Source of the DNA: Lysobacteraceae bacterium UBA6001
GTDB lineage: Bacteria > Pseudomonadota > Gammaproteobacteria > Xanthomonadales > Xanthomonadaceae
Reading direction: 5' to 3'
Assembly: GCA_002429615.1 (NCBI GenBank)
Contig: DJAN01000207.1
Span: forward strand, 10,348 to 74,347
DNA: 64,000 bases
Part shown: positions 24,990-34,098 of the stretch, piece after piece
Position numbering within the stretch: the first letter of the stretch is position 1
How the letters are laid out: each line of letters opens with the position of its first letter
Notes under the pieces: generated by a model
Seen by the model: only the letters and a program-made list of their open reading frames with translations
Database searches by the model: none
What the model was told of the DNA's origin: nothing
Position numbers and translations under genes: made by a program

Positions 24990-25787
24990 TCAGGGCACCT
25001 GCTTGTACGTGGTGAACACGTACGGTGCCGGCACGCCGTCCGGCACGATCGTCGGACCGGCCAGCGTCGGGCTGATCGGCTCGCTGGCCAGCCAGTCGAT
25101 CTCCCCATCCGGACTCAAGCGCGCCTCGAACACCTCCAGCTCGCCGTACTCGCCGCTGATGCGGTCCTGCAGGTCGCCGGTGATGTAGAACGACTCCACC
25201 GGGGTGGCGCCGCCCAGGATTCGCGACGCAGTCAGGGCCGGATAGCTGTAGCTGACCGTGATCGCATCGCCGGCCTCCAGCGATCCGCCCGCCAGCGGCA
25301 TGAGCTGGCCGCGGCGCAGGTCCAGGCTGTAGTCGGTACCGGGGACCAGCGTGGTACTGCCCTTCTTCACGACCGGCGCCGGCGATGCCTGGATGAAGCG
25401 GTTGTCCAGCTGGGTCGGCGCATCGATCCGCGCGATGGTCACCGCGGCATCGGTCACGCTGCCGGCCTCGACCGAAGCATCGGCGGCCTGGCCGTAGAGG
25501 ATGCGCGCCATGATCGCCGGCGGGATCTCCAGCAGCGCCAGCGAGATGCTGGTCGTGCCGGGCAGCGTGTCGGAATAGATCGGCTGGTTGTAGCGCGAGC
25601 CCAGACGCTTGGACACGACATTGATCTCGTCGCCGGCCTCGTAGCTGAACGTCTTGGCGTTCACTTCGATGGGCTGGTTGCCCTGTGCGTCATCCGGTTC
25701 CGGGATCACCGGAATCTTCGAACCGTCAGCGGCGATGCGCCACATACGGATGTCGCCGGCGTACTGACGTACCTGCGGCTTTGCCAT
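24990..25787 (-). CDS. Major tail (tube) protein
   Basis: The 265-residue protein begins MAKPQVRQYAGDIRMWRIAA and is built from beta strands (VNAKTFSYEAGDEINVVSKR, LPGTTSISLALLEIPPAIMA, YSLDLRRGQLMPLAGGSLEA, VESFYITGDLQDRISGEYGE). Position between the tail-terminator-like gene and the tape-measure block is that of the tube protein, and the size is normal. The C-terminal part ending YVFTTYKQVP may be an exposed extra domain. Confidence 0.8.
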   Translation of the reverse strand: MAKPQVRQYAGDIRMWRIAADGSKIPVIPEPDDAQGNQPIEVNAKTFSYEAGDEINVVSKRLGSRYNQPIYSDTLPGTTSISLALLEIPPAIMARILYGQAADASVEAGSVTDAAVTIARIDAPTQLDNRFIQASPAPVVKKGSTTLVPGTDYSLDLRRGQLMPLAGGSLEAGDAITVSYSYPALTASRILGGATPVESFYITGDLQDRISGEYGELEVFEARLSPDGEIDWLASEPISPTLAGPTIVPDGVPAPYVFTTYKQVP

Positions 25788-25813
25788 GGGAATGGTCTCC
25801 TGTTGGTGGCGGG

Positions 25814-26281
25814 TTACTTGGTTTCGGTCAGGCCAACCCGCGCGGTGACCTGAGCGATAGCGAAGCGGGTGCCGGCCTGCTCGTCGGTGGTGCTGAGCAG
25901 CCGGCCGCCGTCGATGGCGAGGGAAGTGACGAAGCCCGGCAGGTCGGTGACCTTGACCATCAGCGCACGCACCAGGTCGTAGCGACCGCGATGCGCCAGG
26001 CGCTTGGGGTTATCGATTCCCGCGTCGAACGGGATGTTGAATTCGATCAGCACGCTGACCTCGCTGACCGTGCGCGCATGCGTCGCGCTGGTGGTGTCGA
26101 AGTCCTGGGCCTCGATGAAGGTGACGGGCACGTCGTTGCCCGCCTCTACCGCCTGGTCGTCCTCCAAGACGATCAGGCCGTCGCCGATCGTGGTCAGGTA
26201 GCCGGCGCTCGGCCTGATCTTCTGCACCAGCTGCTTGACGTACTCCAGCGCTCGCCAGCTCGGGGGCTCCAGCTCATCCAT
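25814..26281 (-). CDS. Tail terminator/completion protein (gpU-like position)
   Basis: This 155-residue protein begins MDELEPPSWRALEYVKQLVQ and contains IRPSAGYLTTIGDGLIVLED and VSVLIEFNIPFDAGIDNPKR. The layout of N-terminal helix, beta strand with the IEF-type centre and C-terminal strand fits the tail-terminator fold, which caps the tube and joins it to the head. Overlaps the upstream gene by eight bases. Confidence 0.68.
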   Translation of the reverse strand: MDELEPPSWRALEYVKQLVQKIRPSAGYLTTIGDGLIVLEDDQAVEAGNDVPVTFIEAQDFDTTSATHARTVSEVSVLIEFNIPFDAGIDNPKRLAHRGRYDLVRALMVKVTDLPGFVTSLAIDGGRLLSTTDEQAGTRFAIAQVTARVGLTETK

Positions 26282-26606
26282 TACGCACGACCCAGCGGCT
26301 CAGCGAGCCGTCGTCGGAAACAAGCTTGTTGAGGGTGAATGCCTCGATGCCGACAACGACGCGCCCATGCTGCGCGGGTCGGACGGGCATGCCTTCGAGC
26401 ACGAAGGAAATTTCATCGCGCGGCGCCACCAGTTGGCCGGCTTCGCCGACCACCTGCACCGCTCGATTGACGTAGATGCGGCACGGGATGCCGGTCAGCT
26501 CGTCCTTGGGGAAGTAGTGCACGCTCTCCGGTCCGTCGGCCAGGCCGGCGGCCGCGAGCGCGGTGTGGATCAGGCCATCGAGGGCCTGCAGTGAAGGATT
26601 GGCCAT
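26274..26606 (-). CDS. Head-tail joining protein (110 aa)
   Basis: It begins MANPSLQALDGLIHTALAAA and continues VHYFPKDELTGIPCRIYVNR and DEISFVLEGMPVRPAQHGRV. The beta-rich pattern and its location after the capsid gene match the gpFII-like or Gifsy-2-type head completion proteins in lambda-like head cassettes. It starts after a strong hairpin that follows the capsid gene. Confidence 0.65.
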   Translation of the reverse strand: MANPSLQALDGLIHTALAAAGLADGPESVHYFPKDELTGIPCRIYVNRAVQVVGEAGQLVAPRDEISFVLEGMPVRPAQHGRVVVGIEAFTLNKLVSDDGSLSRWVVRNG

Positions 26607-26621
26607 ATCGAACCTCGGTGA

Positions 26622-26645
26622 CCCGGCCCGCCAAAGCGGGCCGGG
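26622..26645. terminator. Strong hairpin after the major capsid gene
   Basis: CCCGGCCCGC and GCGGGCCGGG are perfect 10-bp arms around CAAA. No U-run follows, so it probably attenuates transcription or stabilises capsid mRNA, as hairpins after phage capsid genes often do. Confidence 0.55.
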
Positions 26646-26654
26646 CCATCGGCA

Positions 26655-27659
26655 TCAGCCGCCAGACGCCTTCAGGCGGACGACCGCGCGCGGGCGGGTG
26701 TTGAGGTTGATCGGGTTGGACTGGCTCTCCAGCTCCACGCCCTTGTCCATGCGCAGCTTGCCCAGCTTGCTGTAGTACGGCAGGCCCAGCGTCTTGACCG
26801 TCTCGATGTAGTCGGCCGGCGCGAAGCGGGTGATGAACATGTCCGGCACGCCCTCGGGGAAGGCGAGCGCCTCGCCGGCGGGGACGAACGGCTGGCCACC
26901 GATCTTGCCGTTGACCTCCTCGAACACCATGTCCGCGAACGGGAAGCCTGCGCGCGGGTCATTGCGCAGCGCCGCCCCATCCTGGAAGCGCTGGTAGGCG
27001 TCGCGCACGTCCTTGTGGTCGATCAGCGCGTCGAAGAACTCCGGGCTGCAGAACACGCGGATGCCGGTGAACGGAACGCCACCCAGCTCTTCCTCGACGG
27101 CGCGCTTCACGCCCAGCAGCTTGGTGCGCACCTTGGTGTTCTCGCTGCCCAGGCCGATGTTCTGGGTGATCTGGCTGACGCCGAACTCGTCGTACATGTC
27201 CCAGATCACCGAACCGTCGGCATCCAGCACCTGGCCGCGGATAGCGCCCATGCGGTGCCACTCGATCGTGTAGTCCACGTCGCGCTTGTGGACCACCTGC
27301 AGGGCGTTGACCACCGCGGCCACGCTCTCGCCGGCCGGATCCTTGGTGGCGTCGAACACGTTGAGCAGCGAGTCGGCCATCACCGTCGAGCGCTGCGGCA
27401 GGTGAGCGGTCTCGAAGATGCGCACCTTGCCGCGCTCCAGGTTCTTCGGCTGGCCCGGGGAGCCGCGCGGCACGTTGGGCACCAGCACCAGCTTGTCGTT
27501 GTTGAGGCCGATCTTGACGATGTTGGTGCCGACCAGGCCCTGCTCGGAGAACAGGCGCAGGTCGGCGATGCGGGTCGGGATTTTCGGCAGGTTGTTGATG
27601 TAGGCATTGAGCGAGTCGAAGCTCAGCACGCCCAGCGCCAGGAGGGTCTGCAGATCCAT
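26655..27659 (-). CDS. Major capsid protein (lambda gpE family)
   Basis: The 334-residue protein begins MDLQTLLALGVLSFDSLNAY. It contains the family-typical stretches IADLRLFSEQGLVGTNIVKI, DVDYTIEWHRMGAIRGQVLD and VIWDMYDEFGVSQ. The length matches the lambda E family of HK97-fold shell proteins. The C-terminal part AFPEGVPDMFITRFAPADYI and SQSNPINLNTRPRAVVRL is also typical. It is preceded by an intrinsic terminator at 27681-27707, so its expression presumably depends on antitermination or a local promoter. Confidence 0.94.
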   Translation of the reverse strand: MDLQTLLALGVLSFDSLNAYINNLPKIPTRIADLRLFSEQGLVGTNIVKIGLNNDKLVLVPNVPRGSPGQPKNLERGKVRIFETAHLPQRSTVMADSLLNVFDATKDPAGESVAAVVNALQVVHKRDVDYTIEWHRMGAIRGQVLDADGSVIWDMYDEFGVSQITQNIGLGSENTKVRTKLLGVKRAVEEELGGVPFTGIRVFCSPEFFDALIDHKDVRDAYQRFQDGAALRNDPRAGFPFADMVFEEVNGKIGGQPFVPAGEALAFPEGVPDMFITRFAPADYIETVKTLGLPYYSKLGKLRMDKGVELESQSNPINLNTRPRAVVRLKASGG

Positions 27660-27680
27660 GGAAGATGTCCTCTACGGTGA

Positions 27681-27707
27681 AAAAAGAAAGCCCCGCATGA
27701 GCGGGGC
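27681..27707 (-). terminator. Intrinsic terminator between decoration and capsid genes
   Basis: On the transcribed (minus) strand GCCCCGC-TCAT-GCGGGGC is followed by TTTCTTTTTT. It would stop unmodified polymerase just before the capsid gene. Confidence 0.7.
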
Positions 27708-27733
27708 CGGAGGGAGAACCGGATCGCGGGCGA

Positions 27734-28417
27734 TCAGGCGGCGGCGGTGATCTCGATCGGATCGCTGGTGGCGCTGGTCAGGCCCGAGGCGGTCACGCCG
27801 AGCGTGTAGGTACCCGCAGCGCTGAAAGTGACCGCGTCCCAGGTCACCACGCCGTTGACGGCCGCCTTTGCGCCACCGCCGGTGATCGTGCCCGTGCCCG
27901 AGGCCTTGGCCAGCGTCACCGACGCCGAGCTGCCGTTGACCAGGGCACCGAACACGTCGTTGATGTGGGCGACCACAGGCCCGGTCGCCTCGCCGGCCTC
28001 GCCAGCGATCGGCACCTGCACGAACTGCAGGTGATGCGCCGTGTTGGAGGCGATCGGTTTGGTGGTCCAGCGGATGACGATGCCCGACTCGGCCAGGCTG
28101 ATCGCGGCCAGCAGCTTCTCGTCGCTGGTGGTGTCGCCGGCCCAACCCAGCAGCTCGCCGTGCACTTCGGCATCGCGCGCGACCGCCGTGCCCTTCACGT
28201 CCAGGCCTTCGTCGTCTTCGCCGGTGTCGACCTGGCCATACAGGACCTTGACCGCATCGGCGCCGTCGACGGCCTTGATGTTGTCGGCCTTCAGCAGCGT
28301 GCCGGCGGGCAGGATGCCCTGGCCGGCCGGGATCAGGATGAGCTCGCGGCTGCGCTCGCCGTTGCTCTCCGAAAGCAGGAATTCGGCGTTGCGGACGCCA
28401 GCGCGGGAAATTTCCAT
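27734..28417 (-). CDS. Head decoration protein (gpD-like) fused to an Ig-like domain
   Basis: The N-terminal ~135 residues carry the gpD/head-decoration pattern: EFLLSESNGERSRELILIPA, then GTLLKADNIKAVDGADAVKV and AVARDAEVHGELLGW. gpD trimers stabilise the capsid at three-fold axes after expansion. A C-terminal ~90-residue domain is added (VTLAKASGTGTITGGGAKAA, VTFSAAGTYTLGVTASGLTS), which looks like a bacterial Ig-like fold. Normal gpD is about 110 residues, so the 227-residue length reflects this fusion. The extra domain would be displayed on the capsid surface. Confidence 0.87.
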   Translation of the reverse strand: MEISRAGVRNAEFLLSESNGERSRELILIPAGQGILPAGTLLKADNIKAVDGADAVKVLYGQVDTGEDDEGLDVKGTAVARDAEVHGELLGWAGDTTSDEKLLAAISLAESGIVIRWTTKPIASNTAHHLQFVQVPIAGEAGEATGPVVAHINDVFGALVNGSSASVTLAKASGTGTITGGGAKAAVNGVVTWDAVTFSAAGTYTLGVTASGLTSATSDPIEITAAA

Positions 28418-28418
28418 C

Positions 28419-29816
28419 TCAGTTGCCTCGCTTTTGATAGATGGTTGCGGGATTGAGGGCCGCCTTCAGATCGGCGGCCCGCTTCTCGGCGTCCGACGCC
28501 GGAAGGGTGGTGACCAGCTGCGCGGCGCGCCCCTCATCCGCCTTGAGGGCGAGAAGCTGGGTGCGCACCGCACTGAGGTCGGTATTGGGAGCAACGAAGC
28601 CGGCGGCCAGGGATTCGCCGCCACGCACGGCTGCCGCGCAGGCGTCGCGCACCGCCGTGGCATAGGCAATCGCCTCCTCGGAGGTCTCGCCGTCCTTGAC
28701 CCCGCGCTTGATCACCGCCATGCCCAAATCGGGCGGCAACGTGCTCGCCGCCACTGCGACGCTGAGCTCGGCGGCGCGGGCAATGGCCTCTGCCGAAGGC
28801 TGGGGCGATTTGGGCTGAGCTTGCGTCGCCGGGAGCGCCGCTGCCGCGGCGGCCTCATCGATGCCGCCTTCTTCATCGCCCGGCTGCTGCGGCGCCTCGA
28901 CCGGCGGCGCGCCGAGCGCTGCGATCATGGTGTCCCAGGTACCGAGCTGCGTGGCCAGGCCGGCGTCGATCGCCGCCTGGGCCCGGAAGGTGCCGGCATC
29001 GGTGGACCGAACCGCTTCCTCGGACAGCCCGCGGTTGCGGGCCACTGTGGTGACGAACAGGCCGTACAGCATGTCGATGTCCTTCTGGGCCTCGGCCAGC
29101 GCCTCCTCGCTCAGCGGGAAGTTCGGATTGAGGTCGACCTTGCGGGCCCCCGCGTAGATCGGGGTCACCTTCACGCCGGCCTGTTCGTTGTTGCCACTCC
29201 AGTCGTAGTGGAAGGCGACGACACCGATGGACCCGACAGCGCCGGTACGGCTGACCCAGATTTCATCGCACGCGCTGGCGATCGCGTAGGCGGCCGAGTA
29301 GGCATAGTCGTCGATCAGCGCGTGCACGGGCTTGGTGCCGCGCGCCTCGAAAATCCGATCGACCAGGTCGAAGCAGCCGGAGGCCATGCCGCCCGGCGAG
29401 TCGAGGCGCAGGACGATCGCATCGACCCCGTCGTCTTCCAGCAACTCATCGAAGGTGTCCCGCAGCGCGGCATAGCTCACCGGCCCAGGACCGCTGGCGC
29501 CCGGCGTCGGCCGGCTCACCAGCCCACCACTGATGTTCACGACCGCGATCGTGCGGCCCACCTTCTCGGCCGGCGGCTCGCCCGGCTCAACCTGCACCGG
29601 AACGGCGCCCGCGGTGCCGACCTGCAGGTGGGTGACGGTGAGCAGCGTGTCATCGCTGGTAACAGCGCCCTCGAGATAGGCACCGACCAGCGCCTCGCCG
29701 AGGGTCGGATGTACCAGCAAGGGCTGGTTGAGCACCGAGGTGGCCAGCGAGGCCACTACCGGATGCCGGCTGCGGCCGAACATGCGAGCCAGCAGCCCGG
29801 GCTTATTCTTCTTCAT
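28419..29816 (-). CDS. S49-family capsid maturation protease (gpC-like)
   Basis: This 465-residue protein has a ClpP/crotonase-fold SppA-type domain: VVNISGGLVSRPTPGASGPG, VDAIVLRLDSPGGMASGCFD (residues 132-150) and the nucleophile region YAYSAAYAIASACDEIW, where S174 is the likely catalytic Ser. The C-terminal 120 residues (LSVAVAASTLPPDLGMAVIK, ADLKAALNPATIYQKRGN) are helical and may act as the scaffold, as lambda Nu3 is encoded in-frame within gpC. It cleaves portal and scaffold during procapsid maturation. It overlaps the portal gene by 14 bases. Confidence 0.92.
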   Translation of the reverse strand: MKKNKPGLLARMFGRSRHPVVASLATSVLNQPLLVHPTLGEALVGAYLEGAVTSDDTLLTVTHLQVGTAGAVPVQVEPGEPPAEKVGRTIAVVNISGGLVSRPTPGASGPGPVSYAALRDTFDELLEDDGVDAIVLRLDSPGGMASGCFDLVDRIFEARGTKPVHALIDDYAYSAAYAIASACDEIWVSRTGAVGSIGVVAFHYDWSGNNEQAGVKVTPIYAGARKVDLNPNFPLSEEALAEAQKDIDMLYGLFVTTVARNRGLSEEAVRSTDAGTFRAQAAIDAGLATQLGTWDTMIAALGAPPVEAPQQPGDEEGGIDEAAAAAALPATQAQPKSPQPSAEAIARAAELSVAVAASTLPPDLGMAVIKRGVKDGETSEEAIAYATAVRDACAAAVRGGESLAAGFVAPNTDLSAVRTQLLALKADEGRAAQLVTTLPASDAEKRAADLKAALNPATIYQKRGN

Positions 29817-31317
29817 CGTCGGATCCTTGATCTGCGGCGCGGTCGGCGCCGGTGGATTGGGTTTGCTCGGGCGCTGAGGCCTGGCCGGCGCCAGCGCCGC
29901 TGCTGTTGGTCAGGCGCGGATCGGTGTCGAACACCAGGCCCAGCGCGTCGGCGCGCGCGTTGTCGGCCGCCTGCTCCTCGTCGACCTGCTCCGGATCCTC
30001 GCCGGCGCTAAGCACGACCTTGGAGCGCGACTTGAAGCCCGCCCGCACGGCCGCCTTCTCGGCGCCGACGTCCTGCACCGGATGGCTCCAGGGCCAGCCT
30101 TGCGGCACCCACAGCGTTTCGGTGACCTCATCGCGCTGGTCGGCATAGCCGGGCACTTCGAGCGTGCCGGCCAGTACCGCCTGGTCGAACCAGGCATCGC
30201 GCATGCGCTGGCAGAACATCGGGATCATGTAGAGCCACTGGTCCTGCTCGATGACCCGGCGGAACTCGTTGAGGATCAGGCGCAGTGCCCGATCGGAAAC
30301 GTTGCGCAGGTCGCCCGTGAGCACCTCATAGGGCACGTCCTGGCCGGCAGCGATCGCCATTAGATGTCCGCGCAGGAACTCGGCGTAGTCGTTACCGGCG
30401 CTGGGCGGCTCGGACCATTCGACCTTGTAGCCCGGCGGCAGCTCCTGCATCGTCGCCGGTTCCAGCCCGCCCAGCGGCGTGCCATCCGGATCCTCGGCGC
30501 TGCGCAGGTCGTCCAGCATCGGCGTGCTGCCCGGATCCTCGTTCTCAGCAGCCTCGGGAACGGTGTAGAAGCCGGCGAACAGATTGGCGATCGCCTGCCG
30601 TTCGAGAACCGCATCGTCCAGCCGGTCGAGATTGAACATGCGCAGCAGCACCGCAGCCGAGCCCGGCACGCCCCGCAGCGAGCCGGCGCGCGTGGGCCGG
30701 TACAGGTGAATGACCTGCTCGGCCGGCACGCGCACCAGCTCGTTGCCGCTGACCGACAGCACCTGGTCGCCCGGGTGCTCGCGGAAGAACCAATACGCCA
30801 CTCGCCGGCCGATCGCATCGAACTCAATGCCTTCGCGGATGGCGTTGCCGTTGCTGGCCGTGGCGTAGTACCCGCGCGGGCACTGCTCGGATTCGATCAG
30901 CTGCAGTTGGATCGGCACCGGTAGCCCGTCGCTCGCGCGGCGGAAGCGGATCCGGCCGAACACCTCACCGGCTTCCTTCCACTCGCGCCAGGCCAGCGCC
31001 TGCAGGCCGTACCAGTCCAGCACGCCGTCGGCATCAGCGTATTTCGTCCAGCGATCCCAGAGCTTGGTGGCGGCGCGCTTGAAGGTCTTCGTGCCCCAGA
31101 GCGGCTTGGCCTGGATTCCGGTGGCAATGCCGTTGGACACGCTCTTGTTGAGCGCGCTGACGGCCCACGGGTCATTGCGAGCCAGGTGCCGCGCGCGCGC
31201 CAGCAAGGTCGGCAGGCCCAGCAACGCGGTGTTGGGCCCGAGCGAAACCGGGCGGAGCATACGCAGCCGGCGGCCATGCCCCGCTGCCCGATAGGCGCCC
31301 TCGACGGCCTCAGACAT
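29803..31317 (-). CDS. Portal protein (lambda gpB family)
   Basis: This 504-residue protein starts MSEAVEGAYRAAGHGRRLRM, where family similarity begins; the frame is open 20 codons further up inside gpW. Typical stretches are HLARNDPWAVSALNKSVSNG, EWKEAGEVFGRIRFRRASDG, VIHLYRPTRAGSLRGVPGSA and AGQDVPYEVLTGDLRNVSDR. The portal dodecamer forms the DNA entry vertex and docks terminase and the head-tail connector. The acidic tail ends SDDEEE. Confidence 0.94.
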   Translation of the reverse strand: MSEAVEGAYRAAGHGRRLRMLRPVSLGPNTALLGLPTLLARARHLARNDPWAVSALNKSVSNGIATGIQAKPLWGTKTFKRAATKLWDRWTKYADADGVLDWYGLQALAWREWKEAGEVFGRIRFRRASDGLPVPIQLQLIESEQCPRGYYATASNGNAIREGIEFDAIGRRVAYWFFREHPGDQVLSVSGNELVRVPAEQVIHLYRPTRAGSLRGVPGSAAVLLRMFNLDRLDDAVLERQAIANLFAGFYTVPEAAENEDPGSTPMLDDLRSAEDPDGTPLGGLEPATMQELPPGYKVEWSEPPSAGNDYAEFLRGHLMAIAAGQDVPYEVLTGDLRNVSDRALRLILNEFRRVIEQDQWLYMIPMFCQRMRDAWFDQAVLAGTLEVPGYADQRDEVTETLWVPQGWPWSHPVQDVGAEKAAVRAGFKSRSKVVLSAGEDPEQVDEEQAADNARADALGLVFDTDPRLTNSSGAGAGQASAPEQTQSTGADRAADQGSDDEEE

Positions 31318-31525
31318 TGCCGGACCCCGCCTGGAAGAGACGCATGGTCCGGCGGCGCGGACGCTGGCCAGCGGCACCAGCCACCTCGCTTCGCATCTGC
31401 TTCAGCAGGCGGCGCATCTCGCTCAGGCTCTGGTAGGTCACCTGCCGGTCGCCGTAGCGCACCGACAGCGTGCCGGACGCGATCGCCGTCTCGAGCGCGG
31501 TGATGTGCTGTTGCGTAAAGGCCAT
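31310..31525 (-). CDS. Head-tail joining protein gpW family
   Basis: This 71-residue protein begins MAFTQQHITALETAIASGTL and continues SVRYGDRQVTYQSLSEMRRL, the exact layout of gpW: helix, beta hairpin with VxYGDRxVxY, helix. gpW stabilises packaged DNA and forms the site for tail attachment. Start 31525 is set by the family; the upstream open frame is unrelated. Starts one base after the terminase stop. Confidence 0.92.
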   Translation of the reverse strand: MAFTQQHITALETAIASGTLSVRYGDRQVTYQSLSEMRRLLKQMRSEVAGAAGQRPRRRTMRLFQAGSGNV

Positions 31526-31526
31526 T

Positions 31527-33620
31527 TCAGCGTCCCAGATACTTGCTTCGGATGACGCGCCGCGGCCGCGTGCGCGGCATTGGCGCCAGCGACACTTCGC
31601 CGGCAATCACGTCAGGGTTGTGGTCCCACTCCGCCGCCCACAGCGGCGGGTTATCCCAGCGGATGGCCGGCACTTTCAGCCAAAGGGCGATGCCCTCGGC
31701 GTAGCCGGCCAAGTCGAATGCTTCATTGCGGCGCCCGGCCAGGTTCTGCCAGCCGCGCGCAGTGCGCGTCTCCGCGGTGAGCTCGGCGTAGTAGCTTTCC
31801 GGCAGCCAATCCGGAAAGTGGTAGAAGCCCGGGCCGGGCTCGGCGCGCTTCACGTTGGCGTCGACCGTGTCCTTGATGCGGTCCACGTTGAGCAGCAGCT
31901 GCGGGACATCGCCGGCCGAGCCGGATTTGCGATCCTTGCGCTTGCGGCTGTCCGGGAACGTCTCCCGGAACAGCCCAGCGTCGCGACGCGGGTCACCCTT
32001 GATCAGGCGCACCCGCGCGTGCAGCGCCGGCGAGCGGGCGCGTAGCGATCGCCAGAACTCCAGCGCGCGCACCGATGTGCCGGACTTGCCGCCCCAGTCG
32101 ATGCCTGTCATCCGGATCGGCATGGTGCGGCCGGTGCCGTCAGCCACTGGGTAGCGTCGGCTGATCACCTTCTCGACCAGGCGCTCCCAGTCCTCCAGGT
32201 ACTTCGGCGGGTCCAGCGGCAGAAAGCCGCCCGAGCCATCCTCGCGCTTGGAGGTGCGCAGCGTGAACCAGTCGATGACCCAGCGCTCCAGCGTTCCGGA
32301 GCTGCCAGGACCGAAGCCCAAAATCTTCACCACAAACCGGTTGCCCTGCACGTCGACCGTGGCGATGAGAAAGCGTACGCCCAGCGGAACCGTGCCGGCG
32401 GGCCAGATCTCTACGCGCTCTTGGAACTCCGAGGGGTCGCTCGCCGAGCGCGCGGCCATCGGTACGTAGTTCAGCGCCCCGTCGACGTTGTAGGTGGTCT
32501 TCAGGGGGCGCTCCTCGCCGGTGGTGGCGAACGTGCGCAGGCCCTGCAGCAGGCGCTCAACCAGCGATTCCCAGCTCTGGTACGCCGCGGCGACGCCGCC
32601 GAGCCAGTAGCTGGCGATCTTGCTGTCGGGTGGATCGCCGACCAGCGAACCATCGGGCAGCACCAGCTGCCCCTGCGCCGCCCAGACACCGGCGGCGTTC
32701 ATGCCCTCCTTCCAGCGATGCTCCAAGCCGACGCCGCAATGCGGACAGTGCAGCAGTGAATAGTGCCGCGCCATCTTCTGCAGGTCCTCCACCACGACCC
32801 GCTCGAGGAGTTCTTCCAGCGGCGGCAAAGCGAAGCCGTCGTACCCGGGCGCGGCCTGGAAGCGTTCGCCGCATTCCGGGCAGGGCCAGTACCAGCGCCG
32901 GCGGTCGCCTCGCATGTACAGCGCCGCGATCCCGGCGGCCGGCGGAGCGTCGTGCGGGTCCTGCGCGCGCCAGTTGCCGTCGGTGTAGTCCACCGCGGGG
33001 CTGGACTCGGCCACCACCATGCCGGCCGACATGAACGTCTGCGTGCGCTTCAGCGCCAGGCCGAACGCCTCGTCGATCGACAGATCGCCGGTGTAGTTGT
33101 CCACGTCCGTCATCAGCACGTCGTGGATGTCTTTGCCCGAAAGCACCGACACCGATGGCCAGCCCATGCGCAGCGACATGCCCGACCGGAAGAACTTCAG
33201 CAGGATGTTGTCGTCGTGCGCGCGCGGGCTGAGGCGTCGCTTCAGCTCTGGGCTCGCCGCGATTCCGCGCGAGATCCGCGTCTTGCTGTAGTCCTCCGCC
33301 GCGTCCTTCGACATCTGGACGACCATCGTGTCGGCCGGGTTGCACGTCACCAGGTAAGCGATGCGTCCGTCGATCAGTGCGATCGTCTTGCCCGAGCGCG
33401 CAGGACCTGCAAACAGCACCGCCTCAAAGCGCCGGCTGCCCGTCATGTCGAGCGGCTCAACCATGTAGGGCGCCACGCTCGGGTCCCAAGGGCCGGAGGT
33501 CCCGCTGGGGTTGGCGATGTGTAGCGCGGTCGCGCCGGTGCTGACCCGGATTCGCCTGGGCGGGCGGATCATCTCGGCAACGCCGAGCCGCACGTCACGC
33601 GCTGTCGCGTACGTCGCCAT
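31527..33620 (-). CDS. Terminase large subunit (gpA family)
   Basis: This 697-residue packaging motor starts MATYATARDVRLGVAEMIRP. The ATPase Walker A is GPARSGKT at residues 72-79; Walker B is in HDVLMTDVDNY. A zinc-binding pair of CxxC motifs follows (CPECGERF and CPHCGVGL), normal for gpA. The C-terminal nuclease domain includes TVDVQGNRFVVKILGFGPGS and MTGIDWGGKSGTSVRALEFW. It cuts concatemers at cos and pumps DNA into the procapsid. Start overlaps the small subunit gene by 26 bases. Confidence 0.94.
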   Translation of the reverse strand: MATYATARDVRLGVAEMIRPPRRIRVSTGATALHIANPSGTSGPWDPSVAPYMVEPLDMTGSRRFEAVLFAGPARSGKTIALIDGRIAYLVTCNPADTMVVQMSKDAAEDYSKTRISRGIAASPELKRRLSPRAHDDNILLKFFRSGMSLRMGWPSVSVLSGKDIHDVLMTDVDNYTGDLSIDEAFGLALKRTQTFMSAGMVVAESSPAVDYTDGNWRAQDPHDAPPAAGIAALYMRGDRRRWYWPCPECGERFQAAPGYDGFALPPLEELLERVVVEDLQKMARHYSLLHCPHCGVGLEHRWKEGMNAAGVWAAQGQLVLPDGSLVGDPPDSKIASYWLGGVAAAYQSWESLVERLLQGLRTFATTGEERPLKTTYNVDGALNYVPMAARSASDPSEFQERVEIWPAGTVPLGVRFLIATVDVQGNRFVVKILGFGPGSSGTLERWVIDWFTLRTSKREDGSGGFLPLDPPKYLEDWERLVEKVISRRYPVADGTGRTMPIRMTGIDWGGKSGTSVRALEFWRSLRARSPALHARVRLIKGDPRRDAGLFRETFPDSRKRKDRKSGSAGDVPQLLLNVDRIKDTVDANVKRAEPGPGFYHFPDWLPESYYAELTAETRTARGWQNLAGRRNEAFDLAGYAEGIALWLKVPAIRWDNPPLWAAEWDHNPDVIAGEVSLAPMPRTRPRRVIRSKYLGR

Positions 33621-34098
33621 CGGTGATCTTCTCGTACATCTTCTGGCGCAGGCGGTCGCACTGCTCCTGCACCTTGTCGACCTGGTCCGGCCGCAGGCCC
33701 GCCTTGCGCTCCAGCACATCGGGCAACGTGTCGAAGAATTGCACCAGCGTCTTCACCAGCTCCGCGTAGTCGGCCTCGACCTCAAGCGCGGGAACCAGTT
33801 GGCCAACCGTCGTCTCGACCTTGAGGCGCTCGTTCTCGGACTGGAAGAACGCCCGCCGCTCCATCGGCGGCAGATCGCGCGGGTCGACCACCCCGCCCTC
33901 GCCGCCCGCTGCACCAGCGAAGCCGGACATTGCCAGCGCAACGTCGGCAAGCCGGTAGGTGTCGTGTCCGTTGCGCTTTCCCGAGGGCGCGATCCCAGCA
34001 TCACGGATCCGTTTCGTGGCGGTGCGCCGGTCAATGCCGAACTCCTCGGCGAGCCGCGCGACCGACCATCCGGCCTGGAACTCTCGTACGTCGCCCAT
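33595..34098 (-). CDS. Terminase small subunit (Nu1/DUF1441 type)
   Basis: This 167-residue protein begins MGDVREFQAGWSVARLAEEF. The N-terminal winged helix is GIDRRTATKRIRDAGIAPSG, used for cos recognition. A helical assembly part follows (FFQSENERLKVETTVGQLVP, FFDTLPDVLERKAGLRPDQV). It recruits the large subunit to phage DNA. It is the first head gene after the lysis block. Confidence 0.9.
   Translation of the reverse strand: MGDVREFQAGWSVARLAEEFGIDRRTATKRIRDAGIAPSGKRNGHDTYRLADVALAMSGFAGAAGGEGGVVDPRDLPPMERRAFFQSENERLKVETTVGQLVPALEVEADYAELVKTLVQFFDTLPDVLERKAGLRPDQVDKVQEQCDRLRQKMYEKITDGDVRDSA

Noticed and set aside
28041-30011. 656-codon plus-strand frame over the protease and portal genes
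   Set aside because: Shadow of recognisable head genes on the other strand.
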